NCBI RefSeq assembly: GCF_001552215.1
Contig: NZ_BCQT01000031.1
Location: 1 to 64,000, forward strand
Source: Actinomadura macra NBRC 14102
Lineage (GTDB): Bacteria > Actinomycetota > Actinomycetes > Streptosporangiales > Streptosporangiaceae
Direction: 5' to 3'
Length of the DNA stretch: 64,000 bases
Below are positions 50,487 through 59,168 of the stretch, in pieces (within the stretch, counting starts at the first letter, position 1; the number at the start of each line of letters is the position of its first letter). The notes below the pieces were generated by a model that had not been told where the DNA came from, ran no database searches, and was given only the letters and a program-made list of their open reading frames with translations. The translations under genes and the position numbers were made by a program.

Positions 50487-50600
50487 GCGGCCCCGGACCC
50501 GGAGCCGTACCCCTCCCCCCGCCACGACCTCTGTTCGTCATGCCCTGATTCGCACCGAAAGGCGCGGTCCCGACAAGCGAAGGCACGGAAAGGCGAAGTC

Positions 50601-51389
50601 ATGGAACTGCCGGCACTCACGTGCTGCACCTGGCACATGGACGGCGACGTCGGTGTGCTCACCCTGAACCGGCCGGATCGGCTCAACGCCATCGCCAACC
50701 GCGACATCGACGAACTGGACCGCGTCATCATGCGGGCGGGCAAGGATCCCGGCGTCCGGGCCCTGGTGATCACCGGGGCGGGGCGCGGGTTCTGCTCCGG
50801 CGCGGACGTCAAGGAGTGGGCCGCCCGCACCGACGCCGACGAGGAGTCGTGGCCGGCCAAGATGCACCGTACGATCGCGCGGCTGTACTGGCTCCCCAAG
50901 CCGGTGGTGGCGGCGGTGAACGGGGTCGCGGCAGGGTCGGGCTTCGACATCGCGCTGACCGCCGACATGCGGTTCGGCTCGACGACCGCCCGGTTCGGGC
51001 AGGTCTACGCGCAGCGGGGCATCTGCCCCGACGCCGGCGGCTCCTACCTGCTGCCCCGGATCGTCGGCGAGACCCGCGCGGCCGAGCTGATCTACACCGG
51101 CCGCATCATCGACGCGGACGAGGCGCTGCGCATCGGCGTGGTGAGCGAGGTCGTGCCGGCGGAGAGGCTGATGGACCGCGCGCTGGACCAGGCGCGGATC
51201 TTCGCCGCCGGCCCCACCGTCGCGATCGGTGAGGCCAAGCAGAACATCCGGCTGGGCCACGGCATCGGCATCGAGGAGGCGCTGCGCAACGAGCAGCGTG
51301 GCGCGCGCATCTGCGTGAGCACCCAGGACAAGGCCGAGGGCCTGGCGGCGGCGATCGAGAAGCGCCGTCCCGTCTTCGTGGGGCGATGA
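50601..51389 (+). CDS. Enoyl-CoA hydratase/isomerase-family protein, PaaG-like
   Basis: 262 residues of crotonase fold: VGVLTLNRPDRLNAIANRDI and GAGRGFCSGADVKEW (oxyanion loop). The hydratase Glu pair is replaced (GFDIALTADM; FGQVYAQRGICPDAGGSYLL), but the Asp in RGICPDAGG with LPRIVG is the arrangement in PaaG and dienoyl-CoA isomerases. So isomerisation is more likely than hydration. GTG/ATG choice: ATG 50601. The stop overlaps the CoA-ligase start. Confidence 0.88.
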   Translation: MELPALTCCTWHMDGDVGVLTLNRPDRLNAIANRDIDELDRVIMRAGKDPGVRALVITGAGRGFCSGADVKEWAARTDADEESWPAKMHRTIARLYWLPKPVVAAVNGVAAGSGFDIALTADMRFGSTTARFGQVYAQRGICPDAGGSYLLPRIVGETRAAELIYTGRIIDADEALRIGVVSEVVPAERLMDRALDQARIFAAGPTVAIGEAKQNIRLGHGIGIEEALRNEQRGARICVSTQDKAEGLAAAIEKRRPVFVGR

Positions 51390-53632
51390 TGACCGGGCAG
51401 ACGAACGGGCAAACGAACGGGCAGACGGGCGCACGGACCGGCGGACACCGGCTCGACCGGCTGTTCCGGCCGGCCAGCGTCGCGGTCGTCGGCGCCTCCC
51501 CCAAGGGCGGGTACGGGCTGCGGACGCTGCGGAACACGCGCGGCGCCGGGTTCGGCGGGCGCCTGTACGCCGTCCATCCGTCCCGCGCCGAGGTCGACGG
51601 TGTGCGCGCCTACCCGTCGCTGAGCGACCTGCCCGAGGTGCCCGACGCGGTGGCCGCCGCGATTCCGGCGCCGGGCATCCCGGCGCTCGTGGCGGAGGCG
51701 GCCGGCCTCGGCGCGGGCTCCATGGTGGTGTTCGGCGCCGGATTCGGGGAACGGGACGCGGCCGGGCGCCGCCTCCAGGACGAGATGGTCGCCGCCGCCG
51801 GCGGTCGCCTGCCGTTGATCGGGCCGAACTGCCTGGGCGTGGCCAGCTTCCGCGGCCGCGCCGCCCTCTGGGGCATCGAGCTGCCCCTGCTGCACGCGGA
51901 GGCCGAGGGGGTCGTGGCGCTCGCGGCGCAGAGCGGCAACATGGCCCTGACCACGATGCTCTCCGGACGGCTCCCGTCGGTCGCCTACGGGGTGTCCGCC
52001 GGCAACCAGGCCGTCCTCGACCTGTCGGACTGCCTGGAGTACTTCCTCACCGACCCCGGCGTTCGGGTCGTGTGCCTCATCATGGAGGGCCTGTCCGACC
52101 TCACCCGGTTCCGTGTCCTGGCAGAGCGGGCGGCGGCGCGCGACGTCGCGGTCGTCGTGCTCAAGGTGGGGCGCTCGGCCGGCGGCGAGGCCGCGACCAT
52201 CGCGCACACCGGCACGCTGGCCGGGCGGGACGCCTCCTACGAGGCGCTGTTCCGGCAGACCGGTGTGTACCGCGCCGACGACCTCGACGAGCTGGTGGCG
52301 CTGTGCTCCCTGCTGGCCGCGCCCCGCAGGCCGCGCGGCGGCTCGGCCGGCGTCTTCGCCAGCTCGGGCGGCGAGTGCGGGCTGGTCGCCGATCTCGCGG
52401 AGGCCACCGGGGTGCGTCTGGCGACCCTCGACACCGCCGCCGAGGACATGCTGTCCGCCGTGCTGCCGCCGTCCATGGCGGTGCGCAATCCGCTGGACCT
52501 CGGCGCGAGCGCGTGGGGGGACCGGGACGTCTACCGCGCCGCCGCGCTCGCGATGGGCGAGAGCCCGCAGGTCGACGTCGTCGCCTTCGCGGGCGACGCG
52601 CCCACCCACTCCGAGCCGCTGGACGAGGTCGGCTGGCCGCAGATGGTCGAGGGCGCGGGCGAGGCCGCCGCGTCACTGGACGTGCCGGTCGTGCTCATGA
52701 CGACGACCACCGACGTGACGCCGGGGTTGACCGCGCTCGCCCGGCGGAACGGTGTCGTCCTGCTCGCCGGGGTGCGGCCGGCGCTGCGGGCCATCGCGCT
52801 GGCCGGCGCACCGCGTCCGCCGGCACGTCCCGCGTCGGCGGCCGGCACCCCGTCCGCCGACCCGGAACGGCGCCGCCGGGCGGCCGAAATGCTGGGCCCG
52901 CCCGGCTCGGCGCCGCGGGCGCTGTCGGAACTCCAGGCCAAACGCCTGCTGTCGCTGTACGGGGTGACGTCGCCGGCCGGCGAGGTCGCGACGGACGCCG
53001 ACGCCGCCGCCGCGGTCGCCGACCGGATCGGCTACCCCGTGGTGTGCAAGCTCCACGCGCCCGGCATCGCCCACAAATCCGACATCGGCGGCGTGGAGAT
53101 CGGGCTGGACGGCGAGGAGGCGCTGCGCGGCGCCTTCCACCGGATCATGCGCCGCTGCGCGGCCGCCCTCGACGGCCTCGCCGACCGGGACGGGAACCGG
53201 CCGCCGCCCGGAGTACTCGTCGAGCGGATGGCCGGTCCGGGCACCGAGCTGATCGTCGGCGGCCGCAACGACGCCGCCGGTTCGCTGGTGGTCATCGGCG
53301 CCGGCGGCGTGCTCACCGAACTGCTCGGGGACTCGGCGGCCCTGCTCTGGCCGTTCGGCCGCGAGGACGTGCTGGCCGCGCTCGGGCGGTTGCGGATCGG
53401 CGCGCTCCTCAACGGCTACCGGGGGGCGCCGGCGGGCGACACCGAGGCGCTGGCCGAGACGGCGGTGCAGGTGGGACGGCTGCTGGCCGAACTTCCCGAG
53501 GTCGCCGAGATCGATGTCAACCCGCTGCTGTGCGGACCCAAGGGCGGGGGATGCCTGGCGCTGGACGCGCTCGTCGTCTCCGCCGGGCCGGACGGCGGTT
53601 CCGAACAGACCCGGAAAGGACGGCAGGACTGA
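51386..53632 (+). CDS. ADP-forming acyl-CoA synthetase family protein (fused alpha/beta)
   Basis: 748 residues. The CoA-binding domain (about 20-150; PASVAVVGASPKGGYGLRTL), succinyl-CoA-ligase-like domains with IGPNCLGVASFRGRAALWG and the phospho-His region AATIAHTGTLAGRDASYEAL near residue 272, then an ATP-grasp domain (about 520-730; YPVVCKLHAPGIAHKSDIGG, EIDVNPLLC). It would activate an organic acid to its CoA ester at the expense of ATP, or run in reverse. The N-terminus carries GQTNGQTNGQTG, from a short DNA repeat. It overlaps the next gene by 1 base (TGATG). Confidence 0.92.
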   Translation: MMTGQTNGQTNGQTGARTGGHRLDRLFRPASVAVVGASPKGGYGLRTLRNTRGAGFGGRLYAVHPSRAEVDGVRAYPSLSDLPEVPDAVAAAIPAPGIPALVAEAAGLGAGSMVVFGAGFGERDAAGRRLQDEMVAAAGGRLPLIGPNCLGVASFRGRAALWGIELPLLHAEAEGVVALAAQSGNMALTTMLSGRLPSVAYGVSAGNQAVLDLSDCLEYFLTDPGVRVVCLIMEGLSDLTRFRVLAERAAARDVAVVVLKVGRSAGGEAATIAHTGTLAGRDASYEALFRQTGVYRADDLDELVALCSLLAAPRRPRGGSAGVFASSGGECGLVADLAEATGVRLATLDTAAEDMLSAVLPPSMAVRNPLDLGASAWGDRDVYRAAALAMGESPQVDVVAFAGDAPTHSEPLDEVGWPQMVEGAGEAAASLDVPVVLMTTTTDVTPGLTALARRNGVVLLAGVRPALRAIALAGAPRPPARPASAAGTPSADPERRRRAAEMLGPPGSAPRALSELQAKRLLSLYGVTSPAGEVATDADAAAAVADRIGYPVVCKLHAPGIAHKSDIGGVEIGLDGEEALRGAFHRIMRRCAAALDGLADRDGNRPPPGVLVERMAGPGTELIVGGRNDAAGSLVVIGAGGVLTELLGDSAALLWPFGREDVLAALGRLRIGALLNGYRGAPAGDTEALAETAVQVGRLLAELPEVAEIDVNPLLCGPKGGGCLALDALVVSAGPDGGSEQTRKGRQD

Positions 53633-54792
53633 TGGACTTCACGATCCCCGACCACCTCGTGGAGTTCCGCGAGACGGTCCGCAGGTTCACCGAGACGGAA
53701 CTCATCCCGCACGAGGACTACGTCGAGGAGCACGACGGGCTGCCGGAGGAGGTCGAGCGCCGGATCAGGGAGCGGTCCCACGCCATCGGGCTGAACTCGA
53801 TGGGCATGCCCGAGGAGGTCGGCGGGGCGGGCATGGACGTGCTCTCCCAGGTCCTGGTGACCGAGGAGCTGTTCCGCGCGCTCGGCGGCGTCGCCGAGGC
53901 CGTCCCGACGACGCCCAGCGTGCTGCTGGCCTGCGCGGGCGAGCAGCGCGAGCGGTTTCTCATCCCCTGCGTCCGCGGCGACCTCCAGTGGTGCTTCGCG
54001 CTGACGGAGCCGGACACCGGCTCGGACGCGGCGGGCATCACCACCCGCGCCGAACTCCGGGACGGATCGTGGGTGATCAACGGCCGCAAGCGGTTCATCA
54101 GCCACGCCGACTCGGCGGACTTCGCCATCGTCTTCGCGCTCACCCACCCCGACCGCGAACAGGACCGGATCACCGCTTTCCTGGTGGAGAAGGGCACGCC
54201 CGGGTTCTCCGTCGGCCAGCTCCACAAGACGATGGGCCACCGCGGCTACCGGCAGGCCGAGCTGGTCTTCGACGACTGCGCCGTCCCGGAGGCGAACGTG
54301 CTGGGCGAGCCGGGGCGGGGCTTCGGCATCGCGCACGGCGGGCTGAGCAGCGGGCGGATCATGACCGCCGCCCGGTGCCTCGGCCCGATGGCCCGGCTCA
54401 TCGACGACGGTGTCGAGTGGGCCAAGCAGCGCGTGCAGTTCGGCCGTCCGATCGCCGAGTACCAGGCGATCCAGTTCATGCTCGCCGACTGCGCCACCGA
54501 CCTGCACGCCGCACGCCTGATGACCTACAACGCGGCCTGGGCCGCCGACCAGGGCGAGGCGCCGAAGGCGGTGCACGCCAAGGCGTCGGCCGCGAAGCTG
54601 TTCGCCAGCGAAGCGCTCGGCCGGGTCGCCGACCGGGTGCTGCAGATCTTCGGCGGCACCGGCTACATGAACGAGACCTTCGTCGAGCGCGCCTACCGCA
54701 ACGCGCGGATCGAGCGCATCTGGGAGGGCACCTCCGAGATCCAGCGCATCATCATCGCCCGCAACCTGCTCAAACGCGGCATGTTCTCCTGA
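53632..54792 (+). CDS. Acyl-CoA dehydrogenase
   Basis: 386 residues, usual length. MDFTIPDHLVEFRETVRRFT start; FAD/substrate segments CFALTEPDTGSDAAGITTRA and WVINGRKRFIS; the C-terminal domain has AKQRVQFGRPIAEYQAIQFM, QIFGGTGYMNETFVERAYRN and the catalytic Glu in RIWEGTSEIQR near 365. It introduces the 2,3-double bond in an acyl-CoA. The upstream CoA ligase and crotonase form a beta-oxidation-like set. Chain length is unknown. Confidence 0.94.
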   Translation: MDFTIPDHLVEFRETVRRFTETELIPHEDYVEEHDGLPEEVERRIRERSHAIGLNSMGMPEEVGGAGMDVLSQVLVTEELFRALGGVAEAVPTTPSVLLACAGEQRERFLIPCVRGDLQWCFALTEPDTGSDAAGITTRAELRDGSWVINGRKRFISHADSADFAIVFALTHPDREQDRITAFLVEKGTPGFSVGQLHKTMGHRGYRQAELVFDDCAVPEANVLGEPGRGFGIAHGGLSSGRIMTAARCLGPMARLIDDGVEWAKQRVQFGRPIAEYQAIQFMLADCATDLHAARLMTYNAAWAADQGEAPKAVHAKASAAKLFASEALGRVADRVLQIFGGTGYMNETFVERAYRNARIERIWEGTSEIQRIIIARNLLKRGMFS

Positions 54793-54870
54793 CCCGCCCC
54801 CTGATCCGGTCACCACCCCGAGGTCACCACCACCCGATCCCCGCGCCCACCCCACGAAGGACGACCGACC

Positions 54871-55974
54871 ATGAAGATCTCCGGCAGTCACCAAGGTCCC
54901 TCACTCTCCCGCCGCGGCGTCCTCAAGGGCGGCGCCCTGCTCGCGGGCGGTCTCGCCGCAGCGCCGGTGCTCGGCGCCTGCGGCGGCGGCTCCTCCGGCG
55001 GCGGCGGCAGCAAGCGCGTCGTGGTCGCCGACTGGGGCGGCGCGCTCGTCGAGGCAGAGAAGAAGTACATCTTCGAGCCGTTCAGTAAGGAGACCGGCAT
55101 CGAGGTCGTCGTGGCGGGCCCGCCGACCGGCGCCAAGATCAAGGCGATGGTCGACACCGGCAACATCGAATGGGACCTCATCGCCGGCGGGCCGGGCACC
55201 GTCCTGCCGATCGGACGCAACTACTTCGAGCCGCTGCCCGACTCGCTGCTCAACATCCCCGGCATCGACCCGTCCTACGTGGACAAGAACTGGCTCACCT
55301 ACTACCTGTTCTCGGTCGTCATGGCCTGGAACACCTCGGTGCTCGGCGCCGGGAAGAAGCTGACGGGGTGGGCCGACTTCTGGGACACCCAGAAGTTCCC
55401 GGGACGGCGGTCGCTGCGCGGCGCCGACAACGGCGTCCCCCCGGACATGGAGTTCGCGGTGCTCGCCGACGGCGTCGACACGAAGTCGGTGTACCCCCTC
55501 GACATCGACCGGGCGTTCCGCAGCTTCGGCCGGATCAAGGGCCAGGTGCCCCAGTGGTGGGTGTCGGGCGCGCAGCCCGGCCAGATGCTCGTCAGCAAGC
55601 AGGTGGCGGCCACCAGCATCTTCTCCGGACGCATCGGCGAGCTGAAGAAGAAGGGCGCGCCGCTGGACTTCACCTGGAACGGCGGCATGTTCGAGCTCGC
55701 GAGCTGGTCGGTCGTCAAGGGCGCGCCGAACAAGGAGAACGCCTTCAAGCTGATCGAGTACTCCGTCCGGCCGCAGGTGCAGGCGACCGTCTGGAGCAAG
55801 TACCCCAACGGCCCGGCGAACTCCAAGGCCCTCGAACTGATGGACAAGGAGTTCGCGAAGACGCTGCCGTCCCACCCGGCGAACCTGGAGGTGCAGTTCC
55901 TCCAGAACAGCGAGTGGTGGGGCCAGAACCGCGACACCGTCCTGAAGCGGTTCCAGGCGTTCGCGAAGTCCTGA
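54871..55974 (+). CDS. ABC transporter substrate-binding lipoprotein (PotD-like), Tat type
   Basis: 367 residues. Twin-arginine signal SRRGVLKGGALLAGGLAAAP with lipobox LGAC; a Gly/Ser linker; then VVVADWGGALVEAEKKYIFE and FSKETGIEVVVAGPPTGAKI typical of type-2 periplasmic binding proteins of the spermidine/iron class. The NGVPPDMEFAVLADG and VNNTVWSK-like end segments are ordinary. It is the likely binding protein for the PotB/PotC/PotA-like genes. Export as a folded, Tat-dependent protein may reflect a cofactor or a bound metal. Confidence 0.92.
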   Translation: MKISGSHQGPSLSRRGVLKGGALLAGGLAAAPVLGACGGGSSGGGGSKRVVVADWGGALVEAEKKYIFEPFSKETGIEVVVAGPPTGAKIKAMVDTGNIEWDLIAGGPGTVLPIGRNYFEPLPDSLLNIPGIDPSYVDKNWLTYYLFSVVMAWNTSVLGAGKKLTGWADFWDTQKFPGRRSLRGADNGVPPDMEFAVLADGVDTKSVYPLDIDRAFRSFGRIKGQVPQWWVSGAQPGQMLVSKQVAATSIFSGRIGELKKKGAPLDFTWNGGMFELASWSVVKGAPNKENAFKLIEYSVRPQVQATVWSKYPNGPANSKALELMDKEFAKTLPSHPANLEVQFLQNSEWWGQNRDTVLKRFQAFAKS

Positions 55975-56033
55975 CCGGCGCCGCGTCCCCGTCCGTCCCC
56001 GCACGCACCCCCGCACGCACCGAGGAGAACCCT

Positions 56034-56840
56034 GTGGAATCACTGGCAGGCCGCGCCTTTCTCGTCACCGGAGGCGGCACCGGCATCGGCGCGGCCACCG
56101 CGCTCCGCCTCGCCGGTCTCGGTGCGTCGGTGACCGTGGTGGGGCGCCGGAAGGACCCCCTGGAGTCGGTCGCCGCCAAGGTGGCACGCCAGGGCGGCGA
56201 CGCCCTGGCGTGCCCCGCGGACGTCCGCGACCCGGCCGCCGTCGAGGCGGCCGTCGAGGCCACGCTCGACCGGTTCGGCCGGATCGACGGGCTGGTCAAC
56301 AACGCCGCCGGCAACTTCGTCGCCGCCGCCGAGGACCTGTCGCCGAACGGCTGGCGCGCGGTCGTCGACATCGTCCTCAACGGCACGTGGAACTGCACCT
56401 CGGCGGTCGCCCGGCGGCTGATCGACGCGGGCCGGCCCGGGTCGATCGTCAACGTGGTCGCGACCTACGCCTGGACGGGCCACCCCGGCACCGTGCACAG
56501 CGCCGCCGCCAAGGCCGGCGTCGTCACCATGACCAGGACCCTGGCCGTGGAGTGGGCGCGGTACGGCATCCGGCTCAACTGCATCGCGCCCGGCCCCACC
56601 GAGACCGACGGTGCGGGCAGCGCGCTGTGGGCCGCCCCCGAGGAGCGGGAGCGGGTCATGTCGTCGGTGCCGCTGCGCCGCTTCGCCGGCGCGGCGGAGA
56701 TCGGGGACCTGACCGGCTTCCTGCTGAGCGACCGCGCCGGGTACGTGACCGGCGCGGTCCTCACCGCGGACGGCGGCCAGTCACTCGGGCGGCAGGTCTA
56801 CGGCCCGCCCATCGGCGACGGCGCCGCGGCCCGGCGCTGA
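56034..56840 (+). CDS. SDR-family 2,4-dienoyl-CoA reductase-like enzyme
   Basis: 268 residues. NAD(P) motif LVTGGGTGIGAATALR (12-19), NNAAGNFVAAAEDLS, and a catalytic-region HSAAAKAGVVTMTRTLAVEW in which the usual Tyr is absent (Ser at Lys-4). Dienoyl-CoA reductases of this SDR branch lack that Tyr and share the NNAAGNF motif, so reduction of a 2,4-dienoyl-CoA is likely. GTG 56034 has GAGGAG. It follows the binding-protein gene by 59 bp. Its end overlaps the CMD gene on the other strand by 60 bp. Confidence 0.85.
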   Translation: MESLAGRAFLVTGGGTGIGAATALRLAGLGASVTVVGRRKDPLESVAAKVARQGGDALACPADVRDPAAVEAAVEATLDRFGRIDGLVNNAAGNFVAAAEDLSPNGWRAVVDIVLNGTWNCTSAVARRLIDAGRPGSIVNVVATYAWTGHPGTVHSAAAKAGVVTMTRTLAVEWARYGIRLNCIAPGPTETDGAGSALWAAPEERERVMSSVPLRRFAGAAEIGDLTGFLLSDRAGYVTGAVLTADGGQSLGRQVYGPPIGDGAAARR

Positions 56841-57395
56841 CCGTCCGGCCGGGAAGCCGGGCAGTCCCGGCTCGGGGCGCACGCCGAGGGCGTTCAGCGT
56901 CACCGCCACCGTCCAATAGCGGCCGACGACGGCGATCAGGTCGATGACCTGGGCGTCGTCGTAGGCCTGCGCCAGCGCGGCCCAGGTGGGATCGGAGAGG
57001 CGGGCGTCGTCGTGCAGTTCGTCCACGGCGCGCAGCAGGAGGGCCTGGAACGCCGTCCAGCCCTCGGCGTCCGGGCCGAGCGTGACGCGCTCGACCTCCT
57101 GCGCCGTCAGCCCGGCGGCGATCCCCATCCGGGTGTGCTGGCCGAAGGCGTACTCCGAGCCCCGGCGCCAGACGACGCGCAGGATGGCCAGCTCACGGTC
57201 GCGGGCCGGCAGCGGCGATCCGCCGAGCAGGTACTCCTGGAGGGGACGCTGGGCCTTCATCAGCCCGGGGTCACGCGCCCAGGTGCGGGAGACGTGGGCG
57301 GTACCGGTCAGCGCCGCGTCACCGAACAGCTCGCGTTCGAGCCGGTGGTACTCCTCGACCGGTACCGGCGGGATGCGGGGCTCGGCGGGGCTCAT
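56781..57395 (-). CDS. Carboxymuconolactone decarboxylase-family protein
   Basis: 204 residues. AhpD/CMD helices: PARDRELAILRVVWRRGSEY, AFGQHTRMGIAAGLTAQEVE, and ATVAV-like core. The Cys pair of AhpD is absent. Start ATG 57395 overlaps the metallo-hydrolase stop (57392) by 4 bases, so the two are coupled. The C-terminal 20 residues lie over the SDR gene's end on the other strand. Confidence 0.85.
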   Translation of the reverse strand: MSPAEPRIPPVPVEEYHRLERELFGDAALTGTAHVSRTWARDPGLMKAQRPLQEYLLGGSPLPARDRELAILRVVWRRGSEYAFGQHTRMGIAAGLTAQEVERVTLGPDAEGWTAFQALLLRAVDELHDDARLSDPTWAALAQAYDDAQVIDLIAVVGRYWTVAVTLNALGVRPEPGLPGFPAGRSAPGRGAVADGRAVDLPPE

Positions 57396-58276
57396 ACGGC
57401 ACCGCCGACGCTCGAGGAGACCGCCGTCCGCACCCGCCCGTTCGGGCCGCGGTCCACGGCGACGACGGTGGGGATCGGAAAGTGCGGCGCGAGAATGACC
57501 GCTTTCCGATCGGCCGCCAGGGCGGCGATCCGCTCGCGGCTGCGCACCGACTGCGCCGGATCGTGGTCGACCGACGGCAGCCAGCAGGGATGCTCCACAT
57601 GCGCCGGATGGTGGAGGAGGTCACCCGCGAGGATCGCGGTCTCGCCTTCGGACTCCACCGCGACCGACACGTGCCCGGGCGTATGACCGTGCGTGGGCAG
57701 GATCAGGACCTCGTCCGACAGCCTCAGCTCCCCGTCGAAGGTACGCAGCAGGCCCGCGTCCGCGACGGCCTTCAGCCGCGAGCGCGCCGCGTCGGCCATG
57801 CCGCGGTTGAAGGGGATGGCGTCCACCTCGTCGCTCCTCCAGTAGGCGCACTCCCGCTCGTTGATGTAGACGGCCGCGCGCGGGAACGTGAGCGTGCCGT
57901 CGTCGTCCTTGACGAGCCAGCCGCAGTGGTCGCCGTGCAGATGCGTCTGGACGATCCGGTCGACGTCCCCGGGTTCGATGCCGAGGGCGGCCACCTGGGC
58001 CGGCAGCTCCCCCGCACCCGTCATACCGGGTCTTTCCGCCGCGCGATGGCCCCAGCCGGTGTCGACGAGGGTCACATGACCGTCGCCGGTGACCGCGAAC
58101 CCTCCGAATGTCACGGTAAGCGGCGTGTCGGGGTCGGAGACGCCCACCACGGGCATCCATTCCTCCGGCTCCGCTCCGGTGAACCAGTAACGCCGTGGCC
58201 CGTGGACCATCCCGTCACTGACATGCGAGATCCTCATGCGTCCGACGCTCACCGTGGCCGACGTCCCGGATGGCAC
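57392..58276 (-). CDS. MBL-fold metallo-hydrolase
   Basis: 294 residues. HxHxDH is THLHGDHCGW (His112, His114, Asp116, His117); the later ligands are in PTHGHTPGHVSVA and ILAGDLLHHPAHVEH. VTLVDTGWGHRAA holds the strand-2 Asp. The fold resembles lactonases and glyoxalase-II-like enzymes, so ester or lactone hydrolysis is plausible. GTG 58276 has AAAGGGG about 9 bases upstream; ATG 58237 is a credible alternative. It is part of a three-gene operon. Confidence 0.88.
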   Translation of the reverse strand: MPSGTSATVSVGRMRISHVSDGMVHGPRRYWFTGAEPEEWMPVVGVSDPDTPLTVTFGGFAVTGDGHVTLVDTGWGHRAAERPGMTGAGELPAQVAALGIEPGDVDRIVQTHLHGDHCGWLVKDDDGTLTFPRAAVYINERECAYWRSDEVDAIPFNRGMADAARSRLKAVADAGLLRTFDGELRLSDEVLILPTHGHTPGHVSVAVESEGETAILAGDLLHHPAHVEHPCWLPSVDHDPAQSVRSRERIAALAADRKAVILAPHFPIPTVVAVDRGPNGRVRTAVSSSVGGAV

Positions 58277-58316
58277 GCGGCATCACCCCTTTCCCGCTGT
58301 GTTCCCATCCGCCTGG

Positions 58317-59003
58317 TCAGCCCGCCCGCCGGTACTTGGCCCGCCATCGCACCCGGCGCTCCTCCCAGGCACGCGGCCCCGGTGTCAGGGCGGCACCGGA
58401 CGGCGGCCCCGCCGGCTCCGGCTCCTCCGCCTCGTAGACCGCGTTGTACCGGGGGCAGCCCGGCCCCGGATGAGCGAACTCGTGCCAGAGCGTGAAGCGC
58501 GTGCCCCGGTCGTAACCGAAGCCGGCGACGATCTCCGGCAGGTGCGTCCGGGTGTAGAAGTCGTCGAACTCCGCCACCTCGGCGTCCGTCGCGTCCGCGG
58601 CCGGATCCATCCCGATCATGGCGATCCGGCCGGGCACGAGGTCGGCCATCCCGGTCGATCCGCCGCTCTGCCAGATCATCCGCCAGACGACGGTGACCCG
58701 CCGCCACGCGGGCGGTCCCGGGGTGTACGTCGCACGCGGCCGGTCGAGGAAGCGGCGCGCCGCGCCCTCACTCTCAATGCCGTAGACGGCCAGCCAGTAG
58801 GGGATCGCGGCCGTCCCGGCGGCAGGGTCGGTCAGCTCGTACCGTGCGGCGCTGACGAACCCGTCGTTCCGCTCGACCACCTCGGCGAGGTGGACCGAGT
58901 CATAGAAGTCGGCGAACGCGCGCGTCTCCGCGGCGGTCTCGTCCGGCCGGGTGTCGAGCCCCACGGCGAGGAAGAACGGGCAGCTCAGCGGTTGTCTCCC
59001 CAT
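58317..59003 (-). CDS. Two-domain dimeric alpha/beta barrel protein of unknown function
   Basis: 228 residues. Two similar halves: CPFFLAVGLDTRPDETA ... FADFYDSVHLAEVVERNDGF and AMIGMDPAADATDAEVAEFD ... FYTRTHLPEIVAGFGYDRGT. Each has the FDDFY...HLPE pattern of EthD/DABB-like small barrels. Such folds help polyketide or aromatic ring degradation. A start further upstream at 59114 is unlikely because it runs through the operator at 59044-59062. GGAGG sits 13 bases before ATG 59003. It is first in the operon with the hydrolase and the CMD gene. Confidence 0.7.
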   Translation of the reverse strand: MGRQPLSCPFFLAVGLDTRPDETAAETRAFADFYDSVHLAEVVERNDGFVSAARYELTDPAAGTAAIPYWLAVYGIESEGAARRFLDRPRATYTPGPPAWRRVTVVWRMIWQSGGSTGMADLVPGRIAMIGMDPAADATDAEVAEFDDFYTRTHLPEIVAGFGYDRGTRFTLWHEFAHPGPGCPRYNAVYEAEEPEPAGPPSGAALTPGPRAWEERRVRWRAKYRRAG

Positions 59004-59043
59004 GAGACGGTCGCCACCTCCACTCCACAATAGTTCAGAATGA

Positions 59044-59062
59044 ACCATACACTTCGAATGGT
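59044..59062. promoter_or_regulatory. Inverted repeat upstream of the dimeric-barrel operon
   Basis: ACCATACACTTCGAATGGT has ACCAT / ATGGT arms with C and G inner matches. It lies in an AT-rich patch 41-60 bp upstream of ATG 59003. TetR- or MarR-type binding is possible; unidentified. Confidence 0.5.
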
Positions 59063-59094
59063 AGCAACCCGCGTGCGGGGTGGACACAGCAAGA

Positions 59095-59120
59095 CCCGCC
59101 GTGCCTGGGGGCACGGCGGG
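59095..59120 (-). terminator. Hairpin terminator after the protease gene
   Basis: CCCGCCGTGC (59095-59104) and GCACGGCGGG (59111-59120) form a perfect 10-bp stem with a 6-base loop, 48 bp downstream of the protease stop in the minus direction. Confidence 0.8.
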
Positions 59121-59168
59121 CCGTGAGTCCTCGCGCTGGGATCCCTCTCCGGCTGGGGAGAGTGTGGA

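Noticed and set aside
47505-55974. Calling the ABC system a polyamine transporter
   Set aside because: It is PotABCD-like in family, but the embedded acyl-CoA genes argue against a polyamine as main substrate, so the name is not assigned.
56781-56840. Convergent 60-bp overlap of the SDR and CMD genes as a possible frameshift or assembly error
   Set aside because: Both proteins have full conserved cores outside the overlap. Only poorly conserved ends overlap, which is common between convergent genes.
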